A stretch of 64,000 nt of DNA from Haloplanus sp. CK5-1 (GCF_037201915.1 NZ_CP147505.1:744001-808000), one strand, 5' to 3'. Shown: positions 42,682-51,545, counted from the stretch's first letter. Numbers and translations: made by a program. The notes: a model not told the origin generated them from the letters alone.

Positions 42682-43272
42682 TCATTCCGATCCGGGACCC
42701 GTGTTCGCGGCGATGATACCCCCGAGAGCGCCGAAGACCGACGGGAATACGACGCCGGCCAGAAGAACAGCCGGCAGGAGTTCGGGCCGGCCGCCGAAAC
42801 TGGCACCGAGCGCCTCGTTCGAGACGCGGAACAGCACCGCGCCGATGGCCGACAACGCCAGATACGGGGGGACTACGAGAACGCCGGTAACCGCGCCCTC
42901 GGTCGTGTCGGTGACGCCTCGTGAACGGCCGACGGCCAGCCCGGACCCGACGAGCAACGCCACAGGAACGAGGTACAGAAGCGGCGTGAACCCGTCGCCG
43001 CCGACGAACGACGTCGTGCTCGACCCGCCGAACCCGAGGAAGTCGGCTTCGACGACCGTCTCGACGAAGTGGCCGTTGAAGAACACCCACCCGACGAGGT
43101 CGATGCTACTGCCACCGCCGTCGACGCCGTTCGATAGCTCGCCCAGTTCGGAGTTCTCGAGGCGGGCGAGAACGACCACGGCCGTGAGCACGTAGCCGAC
43201 GACCCACGCGGCGGCGCCGGCGACGAACCCCTCTACGAGTGGGAGGTCGTCGAAGTCGACTGACGAGGACAT
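42682..43272 (-). CDS. DUF7978-like membrane protein
   Basis: A 196-residue protein with four to five helices and a Gly/Ser-rich loop (LSNGVDGGGSSIDLVGWVFF). GFVAGAAAWVVGYVLTAVVV opens it, and LPAVLLAGVVFPSVFGALGG closes it. I recall DUF7978 haloarchaeal proteins of this shape, but this is uncertain. It starts at 43272 and shares a transcript with the membrane gene directly after it. Confidence 0.75.
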   Translation of the reverse strand: MSSSVDFDDLPLVEGFVAGAAAWVVGYVLTAVVVLARLENSELGELSNGVDGGGSSIDLVGWVFFNGHFVETVVEADFLGFGGSSTTSFVGGDGFTPLLYLVPVALLVGSGLAVGRSRGVTDTTEGAVTGVLVVPPYLALSAIGAVLFRVSNEALGASFGGRPELLPAVLLAGVVFPSVFGALGGIIAANTGPGSE

Positions 43273-43367
43273 ACGGATACGAGTCACACATCCAACAAGA
43301 CACTTCCGGTACACCGGTCGCACCGTCTGCCCGTCGGATCGGCGAGCGACCCGTGGCGCAACGGTAA

Positions 43368-43375
43368 CCATTAGG
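43368..43375 (+). promoter_or_regulatory. TATA-like promoter of hmgA
   Basis: AACCATTAGGCG lies about 25-31 bases before the ATG at 43399. Assigned by spacing. Confidence 0.5.
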
Positions 43376-43398
43376 CGCGGGGGCGTCCACCCACGCGT

Positions 43399-44616
43399 AT
43401 GACCGACACCGACGCGAACGCGCTCGTCGACCGGGTCCGCGAGGATGACCTCCGACTCCACGAACTCGAAACCCACGCCGACGCCGACACGGCGGCGACC
43501 GCTCGACGACGCCTGATCGAATCCGACGCCGGCGTCGACCTCGACGCAGTCGGCTCCTACGGCTTCCCCGCCGACCGCGCCGACGCCAACGTCGAGAACA
43601 TGATCGGCGCGGCGCAGGTGCCGATGGGCGTCGCCGGTCCGGTGACCGTCCACGGCGGTGCGGTCGACGGCGAGCGCTACCTCCCGATGGCGACCACCGA
43701 GGGGGCGCTCGTGGCGAGCGTCAACCGGGGCTGTTCGGTAATCGACGCCGCGGGCGGCGCGACCGCCCGCGTCACGAAGTCGGGGATGACCCGCGCCCCC
43801 GTCTTTCGTGTCGCGGACGTGGCCGAGGCCGAGGCGCTCGTCGAGTGGGTGCGAGCGGAGGAGGACCGCCTCCGCGAGGCCGCGGAGGCGACGACGAACC
43901 ACGGCGAACTCACGGACGTGACGCCCTACGTCGTCGGCGACTCCGTCTTCCTCCGGTTCCGGTACGACACGAAGGACGCGATGGGAATGAACATGGCCAC
44001 CATCGCGACGCGGGCGGCCGCCGAAGTCGTCGAGGCGGAGACGCCGGCGTCGCTGGTCGCCCTCTCGGGCAACCTCTGTACGGACAAGAAGCCGGCGGCG
44101 ATCAACGCCGTCGAGGGCCGGGGACGGAGCGTCACGGCCGACGTGACGATCTCCCGCGAGGTCGTCGAGGAGCGTCTCCACACGACGCCGGAGGCGGTCG
44201 CGGAGGTGAACACGCGCAAGAACCTCGTCGGCAGCGCCAAGGCGGGGAGCCTCGGGTTCAACGCCCACGTCGCCAACGTCGTCGCCGCCGTCTTCCTCGC
44301 GACGGGACAGGATGCGGCCCAGGTCGTCGAGGGATCGAACGCCATCACGACCGCCGAGACGCGCGAGGACGGCCTCTACGTCAGCGTCTCGCTGGCCAGT
44401 CTGGAGGTCGGGACGGTCGGCGGCGGGACGACCCTCCCGACGCAGGCCGAAGCGCTCGAACTACTGGGCGTGGCCGGCGGCGGCGACCCCGCCGGATCGA
44501 ACGCGGACGCCCTCGCGGAGTGTGTGGCGACCGGCGCGCTGGCGGGCGAACTCTCCCTGATCGCGGCGCTTGGCTCCCGACACCTCTCCTCGGCCCACGA
44601 AGACCTCGGCCGGTAG
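43399..44616 (+). CDS. hmgA: hydroxymethylglutaryl-CoA reductase (NADPH), class I
   Basis: A 405-residue class I HMG-CoA reductase. ENMIGAAQVPMGVAGPV binds HMG-CoA; TTEGALVAS has the catalytic Glu, DAMGMNMATI the Asp, LCTDKKPAAIN the Lys, and SSAHEDLGR the C-terminal His. VGTVGGGTTLPTQ is the NADP-side motif. It makes mevalonate for isoprenoid ether lipids and is the target of mevinolin resistance in haloarchaea. Its stop abuts the stop of the facing zinc-ribbon gene. Confidence 0.97.
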   Translation: MTDTDANALVDRVREDDLRLHELETHADADTAATARRRLIESDAGVDLDAVGSYGFPADRADANVENMIGAAQVPMGVAGPVTVHGGAVDGERYLPMATTEGALVASVNRGCSVIDAAGGATARVTKSGMTRAPVFRVADVAEAEALVEWVRAEEDRLREAAEATTNHGELTDVTPYVVGDSVFLRFRYDTKDAMGMNMATIATRAAAEVVEAETPASLVALSGNLCTDKKPAAINAVEGRGRSVTADVTISREVVEERLHTTPEAVAEVNTRKNLVGSAKAGSLGFNAHVANVVAAVFLATGQDAAQVVEGSNAITTAETREDGLYVSVSLASLEVGTVGGGTTLPTQAEALELLGVAGGGDPAGSNADALAECVATGALAGELSLIAALGSRHLSSAHEDLGR

Positions 44617-45150
44617 TCACAGGAGGCGGTAGGTGCCGCCGGACTCGGTGGCTTCGCCTCCACGGACGAGACGGTCGAGGAGGTCCGTGGCGGCGTCGGC
44701 GGGGACGCCCCGTTCGGTGGCGTACCCCACCACGGCCGCCTCGTCGGGGTCGTCGAGGCGTTCGATGGCCTCGCGGACGATTTCGGGACGGCTCCCGCTG
44801 CCCGATCCCGCCCCGCGAGACGTGCGCTCTCCCGCTTCGGCGACTTCGCCGGCGTCGACGCCAGACGCGTCCAGATACTCCCGGTCGTCGACGATCGGAT
44901 CGTCGGCCGCTCGCTCCGACTCCGCGACGGAGGGCGTCGACTCGAAGGCGTCGGTCGCGTCCGCACGCTCGGCGAGCATCGTGGCTCGGGCCTCTCTCGC
45001 GATTTCGCGGTCCTCGGCGGTGAACAGGCGCTTGAGCCGTGCCGTCCGGTGACGGGTCCCGCAGGTCGGACAGGTCGCCGTCTCCGCCGAGTCGGGATTC
45101 GAGAGCAGCCACAGTCCCCCACAGTCGGCACACCCGACCACCGCGTACAT
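44617..45150 (-). CDS. DUF5817-like protein with N-terminal zinc ribbon
   Basis: A 177-residue protein. The N-terminus has CADCGGLWLLSNPDS and CPTCGTRHRTARLKRLF, a rubredoxin-like zinc ribbon. A basic helix follows, then an acidic, poorly ordered middle (residues 80-120), and a C-terminal winged helix (EIVREAIERLDDPDEAAVVG, LLDRLVRGGEATESGGTYRL). I recall DUF5817. It is probably a DNA-binding or replication-linked protein, but that is inference. Confidence 0.8.
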   Translation of the reverse strand: MYAVVGCADCGGLWLLSNPDSAETATCPTCGTRHRTARLKRLFTAEDREIAREARATMLAERADATDAFESTPSVAESERAADDPIVDDREYLDASGVDAGEVAEAGERTSRGAGSGSGSRPEIVREAIERLDDPDEAAVVGYATERGVPADAATDLLDRLVRGGEATESGGTYRLL

Positions 45151-45201
45151 GCTCGCGGGTTGTGCGCACCCGGTAATGAAGCCGTCGTTGCGGTCGGCCG
45201 C

Positions 45202-45978
45202 TCACGACCGCGGGGCGGCCGCCACGCGGTACGTCTCGAACCGCCGCGTCGCCCAGTCGACGACTGCCGGGTCGTCGCTCTCGAGGAGCGTGTGGGCGAC
45301 TCCGTCGAGGTTCACCCCGACCACGAAGGCGTGGTCGTCGGCGATACCGAAGGAAAACCGGATGTCGTCGGGGTGGGCATAGACGTCGACGCTCGGCGCG
45401 TCGACCATCGCATCGAAATGCTCCCGATACCCCGCGGGGAACCGCTCCATCGGCGGCGAGGTAGTCCCGAGGACGAGCGTCACGTCGGGGGGCGACGACT
45501 CGTCGGTGACCCGCTCGGCCAACTGCTCGACGGAGTCGTAGAGGAGGTACGGCGCACACTCCCGAAGCTCCGTCGCGTTCGCCCGGAGGTCGAGGAGGTG
45601 ATCGATCGGGTCGGTCGGGTCGTCGTCGGTGTCGACGACCGTGGCGTCGGCCGCGGCCTCGACGTCGAGGTCGACCGCCGCCGCGGGCGTCTGTTCGAAC
45701 ACGGGTCGGAGGCGCTCTGCGGTGCACTCCCGGTCGCGGAACTCCTCGTACGCGGAGAGGAGCATGCCCCCGAGCGACGTGAGTTCGTACGCGTCGTCGA
45801 CCTCGCGGATCCAGCCCCGAGAACACATTTCCCGGAGTGTCCGCTTCAGCGTACGCCGTGAGGCGGACAACCGATCGTCGAGTTCACGGGCCGAGAGGAT
45901 CCCGTCCGCCCGGAACGCTCGAAGCGTCTCGACGCGGACGGGCGATCCGACGAGGTAGTCGAGGGCAGTGTCGGACAT
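45202..45978 (-). CDS. HTH transcriptional regulator with FilR1-like domain
   Basis: A 258-residue regulator. The N-terminal winged helix (YLVGSPVRVETLRAFRADG, LSASRRTLKRTLREMCSRGW) is followed by a middle domain (VTLVLGTTSPPMERFPAGYR, VDVYAHPDDIRFSFGIADDH) like the methanogenesis regulator FilR1, common in haloarchaea. It likely senses an unknown ligand. It is divergent from the next regulator gene, whose start lies 112 bases away. Confidence 0.85.
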   Translation of the reverse strand: MSDTALDYLVGSPVRVETLRAFRADGILSARELDDRLSASRRTLKRTLREMCSRGWIREVDDAYELTSLGGMLLSAYEEFRDRECTAERLRPVFEQTPAAAVDLDVEAAADATVVDTDDDPTDPIDHLLDLRANATELRECAPYLLYDSVEQLAERVTDESSPPDVTLVLGTTSPPMERFPAGYREHFDAMVDAPSVDVYAHPDDIRFSFGIADDHAFVVGVNLDGVAHTLLESDDPAVVDWATRRFETYRVAAAPRS

Positions 45979-46058
45979 CGTTGGACGTCACCACGCTCGT
46001 CCGTGTAAAACCCACGCGTGATTCGCCGTGCAAGACAAGTGGTCGACCCGGCGGCCAA

Positions 46059-46064
46059 GCGTAT
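46059..46064 (+). promoter_or_regulatory. TATA box of the ArsR-like regulator gene
   Basis: TATATG in AAGCGTATATGTACG lies 26-31 bases before the ATG at 46090, the leaderless spacing. This supports that ATG over an upstream one. Confidence 0.6.
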
Positions 46065-46089
46065 ATGTACGCGGCGACCCCCACACCGG

Positions 46090-46980
46090 ATGGTGACAGA
46101 GGATACCGAGGACCTGCGCCCCGACGACGCCTTCACCCTGTTGGCCGACCGTACACGCATCAAGATCATCAGGGCGCTCGGCGACGCCGCCACGCCCGGC
46201 GTTCCGGACCGACTCGCCTTCTCGGAGCTTCGCCGCCGGGCCGACATCTCCGGGAGCGGCCGGTTCAACTACCACCTGAAGCGACTGGTCGGACAGTTCG
46301 TCGAGGAGACGGACGACGGCTACCGGCTGAGCTATCCGGGGGTGCGGGTGTACCAGGCGATACAGGCCGGCACGTTCACCGACAGTTGTCGGATCGAGCC
46401 GTTCGAACTGGACGCGGCGTGTCACGTCTGTGGTGGGCCACAGGAAGCCGCCTACCACGACTGCCTGTTCCGGGTGCGGTGTGCAGACGGCTGTGACGCG
46501 GTGTTCTACCGCTACTTCTGCCCGCCGAGCAGTCTGACCGACCGGGATCACGAGGTGATCCTCCGGGCCGTCAGCGAGCGCATCCGTCGCGAGCTCGGAT
46601 CGGTGGCCAGCGGCGTCTGTCCGTGGTGCTGTGGCCGGATGGAGGCACGGATCCTCCCCCCGGACGCGGAGCTTCCCCAGCGCGACAATCCAGCGATCGA
46701 ACACCGGGTCCTGCACACGTGTGACACGTGCGACGGCACCGTCTACACGCGGACCGGCGACCTGTTGGTCACCCACCCCGCCGTCGTCTCCTTCTTCTAC
46801 GACCACGGCGTCGACGTGACCGGGCGGCGCGTCTGGCGACTCCCCTTCGCCGCCTCCGACGAACGGACGACGGCCACGGGGACCGATCCGTGGCGCGGGA
46901 CCGTCCGAATCGAGTGCGAGGGCGACACCCTCGCGCTCCGACTGGACGACGACCCGTCGGTGGTCGAGGTACGCAGTTAG
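46090..46980 (+). CDS. ArsR-like winged-helix regulator with zinc-binding C-terminal domain (DUF7351-like)
   Basis: A 296-residue protein. Residues 10-85 form an ArsR-type winged helix (FTLLADRTRIKIIRALGDAA, FNYHLKRLVGQFVEETDDGY). The C-terminal domain holds several Cys pairs: CHVCGGPQEAAYHDC, CADGC, CPWCCGRMEAR and HTCDTCDGTVY. This resembles DUF7351 haloarchaeal regulators. Its stop interlocks with the stop of a facing zinc-finger gene. Confidence 0.87.
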   Translation: MVTEDTEDLRPDDAFTLLADRTRIKIIRALGDAATPGVPDRLAFSELRRRADISGSGRFNYHLKRLVGQFVEETDDGYRLSYPGVRVYQAIQAGTFTDSCRIEPFELDAACHVCGGPQEAAYHDCLFRVRCADGCDAVFYRYFCPPSSLTDRDHEVILRAVSERIRRELGSVASGVCPWCCGRMEARILPPDAELPQRDNPAIEHRVLHTCDTCDGTVYTRTGDLLVTHPAVVSFFYDHGVDVTGRRVWRLPFAASDERTTATGTDPWRGTVRIECEGDTLALRLDDDPSVVEVRS

Positions 46981-47150
46981 TTGATCCGACAGGTCGTCCC
47001 CTCGGCCAGCCCCGCCTTCGAGATGTGGGCCGCGAGACAGCCGTAGTTGCAGAACTGGCCGTCGGACACCCGTTCGCCGTCGACGACGGTGTCGACGTAC
47101 ACCGGGTCGTGGGTGGTCACGTCACAGCCACAGTAGGTGCAGTCGTCCAT
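46977..47150 (-). CDS. small zinc-finger protein (DUF7576-like)
   Basis: A 57-residue protein: MDDCTYCGCDVTTHDPVYVD, TVVDGERVSDGQFCNYGCLA, AHISKAGLAEGTTCRIN. CTYCGCDV and FCNYGCLAAH form a TRASH/MYM-like treble-clef zinc site. It starts at 47150. The family name is from memory. It may bind metal or protein. Confidence 0.8.
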   Translation of the reverse strand: MDDCTYCGCDVTTHDPVYVDTVVDGERVSDGQFCNYGCLAAHISKAGLAEGTTCRIN

Positions 47151-47236
47151 ACGCGGACGTAGCGTCGCGTTCCTCCTAACCGCTCGGCCGTCGGGCGGGC
47201 GAAACACACGTCCGTCGGGCGACCGTACCGCGGCCC

Positions 47237-47551
47237 ATGACCGTCGTCGCACTCCTGAGTGTCGCACCGGTTCGGGAGGGGAGTATGGCCGAAGACGTCG
47301 CGGACGCGGTCGCGGCGCTGGATTCCTTCGACGTCGCGTACGAGACCAACCCCATGGGGACGGTGATCGAGGCCGACGACGTGGGGGTCCTGTTCGACGC
47401 GTGCGAGGCCGCCCATCGCGCTGTCGACGCCGACCGCGTGAGCACCGTCCTGAAGGTAGACGACAAGCGCCGGAGCGACGCGTCGGCCGACGAGAAGGTC
47501 GCCGGCGTCGAGGCGGCGCTGGGGCGGCCGGCGAAGCGGCGTCGGGAGTGA
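47237..47551 (+). CDS. MTH1187/YkoF-like thiamine-binding family protein
   Basis: A 104-residue ferredoxin-like-fold protein. VVALLSVAPVREGSMAEDVA, YETNPMGTVIEADDVGVLFD, and RVSTVLKVDDKRRSDASADE match the MTH1187 (UPF0045) family, whose relatives bind thiamine or its pyrimidine. The actual ligand is unknown. It lies 51 bases before mch on the same strand. Confidence 0.9.
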   Translation: MTVVALLSVAPVREGSMAEDVADAVAALDSFDVAYETNPMGTVIEADDVGVLFDACEAAHRAVDADRVSTVLKVDDKRRSDASADEKVAGVEAALGRPAKRRRE

Positions 47552-47570
47552 ACCGGGCCACATCGACAAC

Positions 47571-47578
47571 CCATTTAA
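47571..47578 (+). promoter_or_regulatory. TATA-like promoter of mch
   Basis: CCATTTAACC lies about 24-31 bases before the ATG at 47602. Its position suggests mch is transcribed independently of the upstream gene. Confidence 0.55.
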
Positions 47579-47601
47579 CCGAAAGCGACCAACTCGAGCG
47601 C

Positions 47602-48534
47602 ATGGAGAGTCTCAACCGGATGGCCGTCGAACTCGTCGACGAGGCGATCGACTTCGCCGGCGAACTCAACGTCGACGTCGTCGAACTCGACTCGGGCGCG
47701 ACGGTACTCGACTTCGGCGTCGAGGCGGCCGGCGGCATCGAGGCGGGGTTGTTGCTGGCCGAGATCCAGACGGCGGGGCTGGCGACGATCCAGACCCGCA
47801 TGGACGAGGTAGCGGGGACACCGTTCCCCCACGTCGAACTCACGACCGACAAGCCGGCGCTCGCCCTGCTCTGTTCGCAGAAGGCGGGGTGGGAACTCGT
47901 CGCCGAGGGGGTCGACGGACTCGGCTCCGGGCCCGCGCGGGCGCTCGTCGGCGAGGAGGCCGAGTTCGAAGCGGTAGGATACTACGACGAGTTCGACCTC
48001 ACGGTCCTGGCCGTCGAGGCGGCGACGCTCCCGGGCGATGCCGCCGCCGAACAGGTGGCCGACCGGGCGGGTGTCGCGCCGAGCGGCGTGTTCATGCCCG
48101 CGTACGCCACGGGGTCGGTGGCCGGAAGCGTCAGCGCCGCCGCGCGAGCGCCCGAACTCGCGCTCTTTCGCCTCTTCGAACTCGGCTACGACCCCACGGA
48201 CGTGGTGTCGGCGGCGGGGAGTGCTCCCGTCGCGCCCGTGAGCCACGACGAAGGGGTGGCGATGGGCCGCACCAACGACGCCCTGGCGTACGGCGGGCAG
48301 GTGTACCTCCAGGTGCGCGAGGACTTCGACCGGTTCGACGAGGTGCCCTCCACCGCGGCCGCCGAGTACGACACCCCCTTCGAACGGGTGTTCGAGGACG
48401 CCGACTGGGACTTCTACGAGGTGCCCGAGTCGGTGTTCGCCCCAGCGCAGGTGACCGTCGACGTCGTCGACGGCCCGACGTACGCGCTGGGGGAGACGAA
48501 CCACGACCTGCTGGCCGAGTCGTTCGGGCTGTGA
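47602..48534 (+). CDS. mch: methenyltetrahydromethanopterin cyclohydrolase
   Basis: A 310-residue Mch. LLLAEIQTAGLATIQTRMDE, PALALLCSQKAGWELVAEG, YATGSVAGSVSAAARAPELA and VSHDEGVAMGRTNDALAYGG are strong family signatures. In methanogens it interconverts methenyl- and formyl-H4MPT. Haloarchaea lack methanogenesis and are thought to use a folate-type C1 carrier, so the true substrate may be a tetrahydrofolate derivative; this is inference. The stop overlaps the next gene's GTG in GTGA. Confidence 0.94.
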   Translation: MESLNRMAVELVDEAIDFAGELNVDVVELDSGATVLDFGVEAAGGIEAGLLLAEIQTAGLATIQTRMDEVAGTPFPHVELTTDKPALALLCSQKAGWELVAEGVDGLGSGPARALVGEEAEFEAVGYYDEFDLTVLAVEAATLPGDAAAEQVADRAGVAPSGVFMPAYATGSVAGSVSAAARAPELALFRLFELGYDPTDVVSAAGSAPVAPVSHDEGVAMGRTNDALAYGGQVYLQVREDFDRFDEVPSTAAAEYDTPFERVFEDADWDFYEVPESVFAPAQVTVDVVDGPTYALGETNHDLLAESFGL

Positions 48535-49022
48535 AGTTCAAACCCGTCCCCCCTGCGCCCGCCGAGTTCGCGGTCGTCGACCGCGCCCAGGGGGCGGTGC
48601 CGCTGGTCCCCGACACCGAGGCCGACTGCTGTGCCCGCCTCGTGGCGCGTCTCGACCTCCCGAGTCGCGACGCGGCGCGGACGTGGCTCACCTTCCTCCG
48701 GGCGCTCGGACTCGCCGAGGAGACCGACTCGGGCTACCGCCGGACCGACCGGGAGCCGACCGTCGAGGGCTGTCGCGAGGCGCTCCTCGACCGCGTGTTC
48801 GCCGCCGATTCCCTCCGCGACGCGCTTCGTTCGGCGGACGACCCCCTGACCGTCGACGAGGCGTTCGAGACCGTCCGCGACCGGGTGCCCGTCTGGGAGC
48901 GCCACCGGAATCCCTCGTGGGCGGACGCGTGGCGCGAGCGCGTGTCGCGTCTGCTGGGGTGGTTCGTGCTTCTGGGCGTCGCCGACCGCGTCGCCGACAC
49001 CCCGGCGTACGTCGCTCGGTGA
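48531..49022 (+). CDS. haloarchaeal protein, winged-helix-like, unknown
   Basis: A 163-residue protein starting at GTG inside the mch stop (GTGA), so it is translationally coupled. RTWLTFLRALGLAEETDSGY and DEAFETVRDRVPVWERHRNP suggest a winged helix and a helical tail (RVSRLLGWFVLLGVADRVAD). No family is recognised. Close coupling with mch hints at a linked function, without proof. Confidence 0.78.
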   Translation: MKFKPVPPAPAEFAVVDRAQGAVPLVPDTEADCCARLVARLDLPSRDAARTWLTFLRALGLAEETDSGYRRTDREPTVEGCREALLDRVFAADSLRDALRSADDPLTVDEAFETVRDRVPVWERHRNPSWADAWRERVSRLLGWFVLLGVADRVADTPAYVAR

Positions 49023-49071
49023 GCGACCGGAATCCGGTCCCGTTAACTCGTGTCGACGACTACGACCGCCG

Positions 49072-49581
49072 ATGACCGACGACTACGGGGGAATCATCGG
49101 GGCCTTCCCCTACGCCTTCCGGGCGACGGACTCGTGGCTCTGCCGGTCGTACGTCGCCGTCGGTGGCCTGTTGGCCGTCGCAGTGAGCGTCCTCTTCATC
49201 GCCGCGGTGATCGGCATCATCGCGGGGACGACCGGCGGCCGGGGTGGGAGCCTGACGCTCTCGCGCTCCTTCGTCGCCGTCGTCGGCCTGTTCGTCGTCG
49301 TTCCGCTGGTCGCACCCGTCCTGTTCGTGGCGCGTCGACACCGACGCGACGACCCCGCGACCGACCGGTACGACGCCGCCCTCGCGACCACCGGCTACCT
49401 GTTCGTCGCCGCGCTCTACGCCGGCCTCGTCGTCTCCGTGCCGCCGGACCAGCAGACGACGCCGACGGGGGCGCTGGCGCCGGTCGTCGCGGCGCTGTAC
49501 GCGCTGCCACAGCTCGCGGGACTGGTGCCGCCGCTACTCGCCGCGGCGCTGATCCCGCTCTGCCACCGCGCCCTCCAGTAG
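49072..49581 (+). CDS. four-helix membrane protein, unknown
   Basis: A 169-residue protein with four hydrophobic segments: YVAVGGLLAVAVSVLFIAA, FVAVVGLFVVVPLVAPVLF, LATTGYLFVAALYAGLVVSV, and PQLAGLVPPLLAAALIP. A charged loop (ARRHRRDDPATDRYDAA) lies between the second and third. The family is not known to me beyond similarity to haloarchaeal conserved membrane proteins. It sits behind the mch-coupled gene with 49 bases between. Confidence 0.78.
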   Translation: MTDDYGGIIGAFPYAFRATDSWLCRSYVAVGGLLAVAVSVLFIAAVIGIIAGTTGGRGGSLTLSRSFVAVVGLFVVVPLVAPVLFVARRHRRDDPATDRYDAALATTGYLFVAALYAGLVVSVPPDQQTTPTGALAPVVAALYALPQLAGLVPPLLAAALIPLCHRALQ

Positions 49582-49623
49582 CGTGACGAAACGCCGAAAC
49601 CGCTCGACTGCCTACGTCGTCCC

Positions 49624-50100
49624 ATGACCGACGACAGGGAGAAGACGGGGACCTTTCTCGTGACGGCCGGCGACGACGGCTCGGCCGTCCTCAGGGACGT
49701 GGCCGACGGCCAGATACACACGCTCGCCGAGAACCCCGGGTTCGAAACCTGTGAGGCGGTCGAGGCGACGGTCGAACCGGAGCAACCGCTGGAGGTGGCG
49801 TGGCGGGTCGTCGACGTGGTCGACCGGTGGACGATCAGCGTCGAGGAGAGTTCCGAGTCGCCGACGACGCTCGAACGCGACGTGGCGGCCGACCAAGCCG
49901 TGGGCGAGCTCACCGAGCGCGAACGCGCCGGGACGGGGGAGATTCACGTCCTCACCGTTCCGGAGGGGGAGACCGACACCGCCGTCGCGGACGTCCTCGA
50001 CGACGACGAGGGCCTCCGATCGCGAGCGGCCCGCCTCGGCGTCGAGCGCGTGGTCGTCCGCTCGGCACCCGGCGTCGTGAGCGTCCGCTATCTGCCCTAG
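49624..50100 (+). CDS. DUF5812-like protein
   Basis: A 158-residue acidic soluble protein: KTGTFLVTAGDDGSAVLRDV and GQIHTLAENPGFETCEAVEA, then VAWRVVDVVDRWTISVEESS and EIHVLTVPEGETDTAVADVL. The overall length and the GTFLVT start fit the haloarchaeal DUF5812 family (recollection). No catalytic residues are evident. Function is unknown. Confidence 0.82.
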   Translation: MTDDREKTGTFLVTAGDDGSAVLRDVADGQIHTLAENPGFETCEAVEATVEPEQPLEVAWRVVDVVDRWTISVEESSESPTTLERDVAADQAVGELTERERAGTGEIHVLTVPEGETDTAVADVLDDDEGLRSRAARLGVERVVVRSAPGVVSVRYLP

Positions 50101-50114
50101 TCCGGAGCCGACGC

Positions 50115-50539
50115 CTACGGGATCCGGAGAGTGGCCGCCTCCACGAACGCCCGCACCTCGTCGGCCACGCGGGCCGGTGCCTCGGTCGGTCCACTGTGGC
50201 CGACGCCCTCGATCTCGACGAGTCGGGCGTCGGGCAGAGCGTCGCGAACCGCGTGCACGCCGTCGTGGAGATGGGCAGGCCCCTCGCTCTTGGCCAGGAG
50301 GAGTGCCGGCGCGTCTCGCCCGCCCGTCCGACGAGCGTGTACTCCGCCACGAACGCCGCCGACTCGAAGGCGCGTTCGACCGCCGTCTCCGACTCGCCCG
50401 TCGCGTGGACGAGGAAGGGCGGGCGGTCGCCGTGATTGGACTGGATCTCCACCTCCAGCGTCGCCGTCGGGACGTCCGCGGCGACGCCGACGAGCGGCAG
50501 GTGTTCGCAGGTGATCTCGTACTCGGCGACGAGTCCCAT
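50115..50539 (-). pseudogene. junction scar: HTH-10 regulator N-terminus joined to alpha/beta hydrolase C-terminus
   Basis: From the ATG at 50539 the minus strand reads 78 residues of a bacterio-opsin-activator-type HTH-10 regulator N-domain (LVAEYEITCEHLPLVGVAAD, EYTLVGRAGETRR). At about 50306-50312 the match stops. From there another frame reads ALLLAKSEGPAHLHDGVHAV, DARLVEIEGVGHSGPTEAP and ends at 50115 like the C-terminus of an alpha/beta hydrolase with its catalytic His (GVGHSG). Neither half is complete. A deletion or recombination joining two genes explains it. Confidence 0.75.
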
Positions 50540-50669
50540 ACGTCCCTGATGACCGGTGTCGCCAGTGTGCGTGTCGGTGGCGCAGGGGGGTGTCGTTCCG
50601 GAGTGTGCCGGACCGTCCGTTCCAGCGGACATACAAAGGCTTAGTAGGCGTCGGGGTGGACCGGCGGGC

Positions 50670-51545
50670 ATGGTAGCGTTCGAAGTACCGGAAATCGACT
50701 ACACCCGGTACACGAATCGCCAGCTCGCGGCCGTACCGCTCGGCGTCCTCGTCGTCGCCCTCCTGATCATCGGCGGCTGGTACGTCGCGACCGGCGCACC
50801 GGTCGATCCGGGACTCGACTTCACCGGTGGCGCGGAGATTCGGGTCGCCGTCGACGGCTCGGACAGCGAGGCGCGCGAACAGATTCAACAGACGTTCGAC
50901 CCGGCCCCCGAGACGATCCGGAGTGTGCCCTCCGACAACACGTACATCCTGAGCTTCCAGACCGACGAGACGGGCGTGTCGGCGCTGGAGACACAGGCGC
51001 GTGACGCCGGCATGGAGGTGGAGTCGAGTTACACCGTCTCGGCCGCCTTCGGCTCCCGGACACAGCAACTCGCCTTCGGTGGCGTCGCCTTCGCCTTCTT
51101 GGGGATGAGTGCACTCGTCTTCCTGATGTTCCGGACGTTCGTCCCCTCGATCGCGGTCGTCATCTCGGCCTTTTCGGACATCGTCATTCCGGTGGCGCTG
51201 ATGAACGTCCTCGGGATCGAACTCACGCTGGGGACCGTCGCCGCCCTCCTGATGATCATCGGGTACAGCGTCGACTCCGACATCCTGCTCAACAACCACA
51301 TCCTCAGACGGTCGGGTGACTTCTACGAGTCGACCCACCGCGCGATGCGGACCGGCGTCACGATGACGCTCACGTCGCTGTCGGCGATGGTCGTCATGAC
51401 GATCGTGGCGACGCTCTTCGGCATCCAACTGCTCGCCGCGATCGGGACGGTCCTCGTGTTCGGCCTCGCGACCGACCTGATGAACACCTACATGCTCAAC
51501 CTCAGCCTCCTGCGCTGGTACAAGTACGAAGGGGTGGCGAACTGA
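50670..51545 (+). CDS. secF: protein-export membrane protein SecF
   Basis: A 291-residue SecF with six membrane helices. DPGLDFTGGAEIRVAVDGSD is the P1-head motif, SAFSDIVIPVALMNVLGIEL and MIIGYSVDSDILLNNHILRR contain the conserved central motifs, and ATLFGIQLLAAIGTVLVFG follows. With SecD it drives late steps of Sec-dependent export. The start at 50670 is chosen; CTTAGTA about 24-30 bases before it is TATA-like. Its stop overlaps the secD ATG by one base. Confidence 0.96.
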   Translation: MVAFEVPEIDYTRYTNRQLAAVPLGVLVVALLIIGGWYVATGAPVDPGLDFTGGAEIRVAVDGSDSEAREQIQQTFDPAPETIRSVPSDNTYILSFQTDETGVSALETQARDAGMEVESSYTVSAAFGSRTQQLAFGGVAFAFLGMSALVFLMFRTFVPSIAVVISAFSDIVIPVALMNVLGIELTLGTVAALLMIIGYSVDSDILLNNHILRRSGDFYESTHRAMRTGVTMTLTSLSAMVVMTIVATLFGIQLLAAIGTVLVFGLATDLMNTYMLNLSLLRWYKYEGVAN

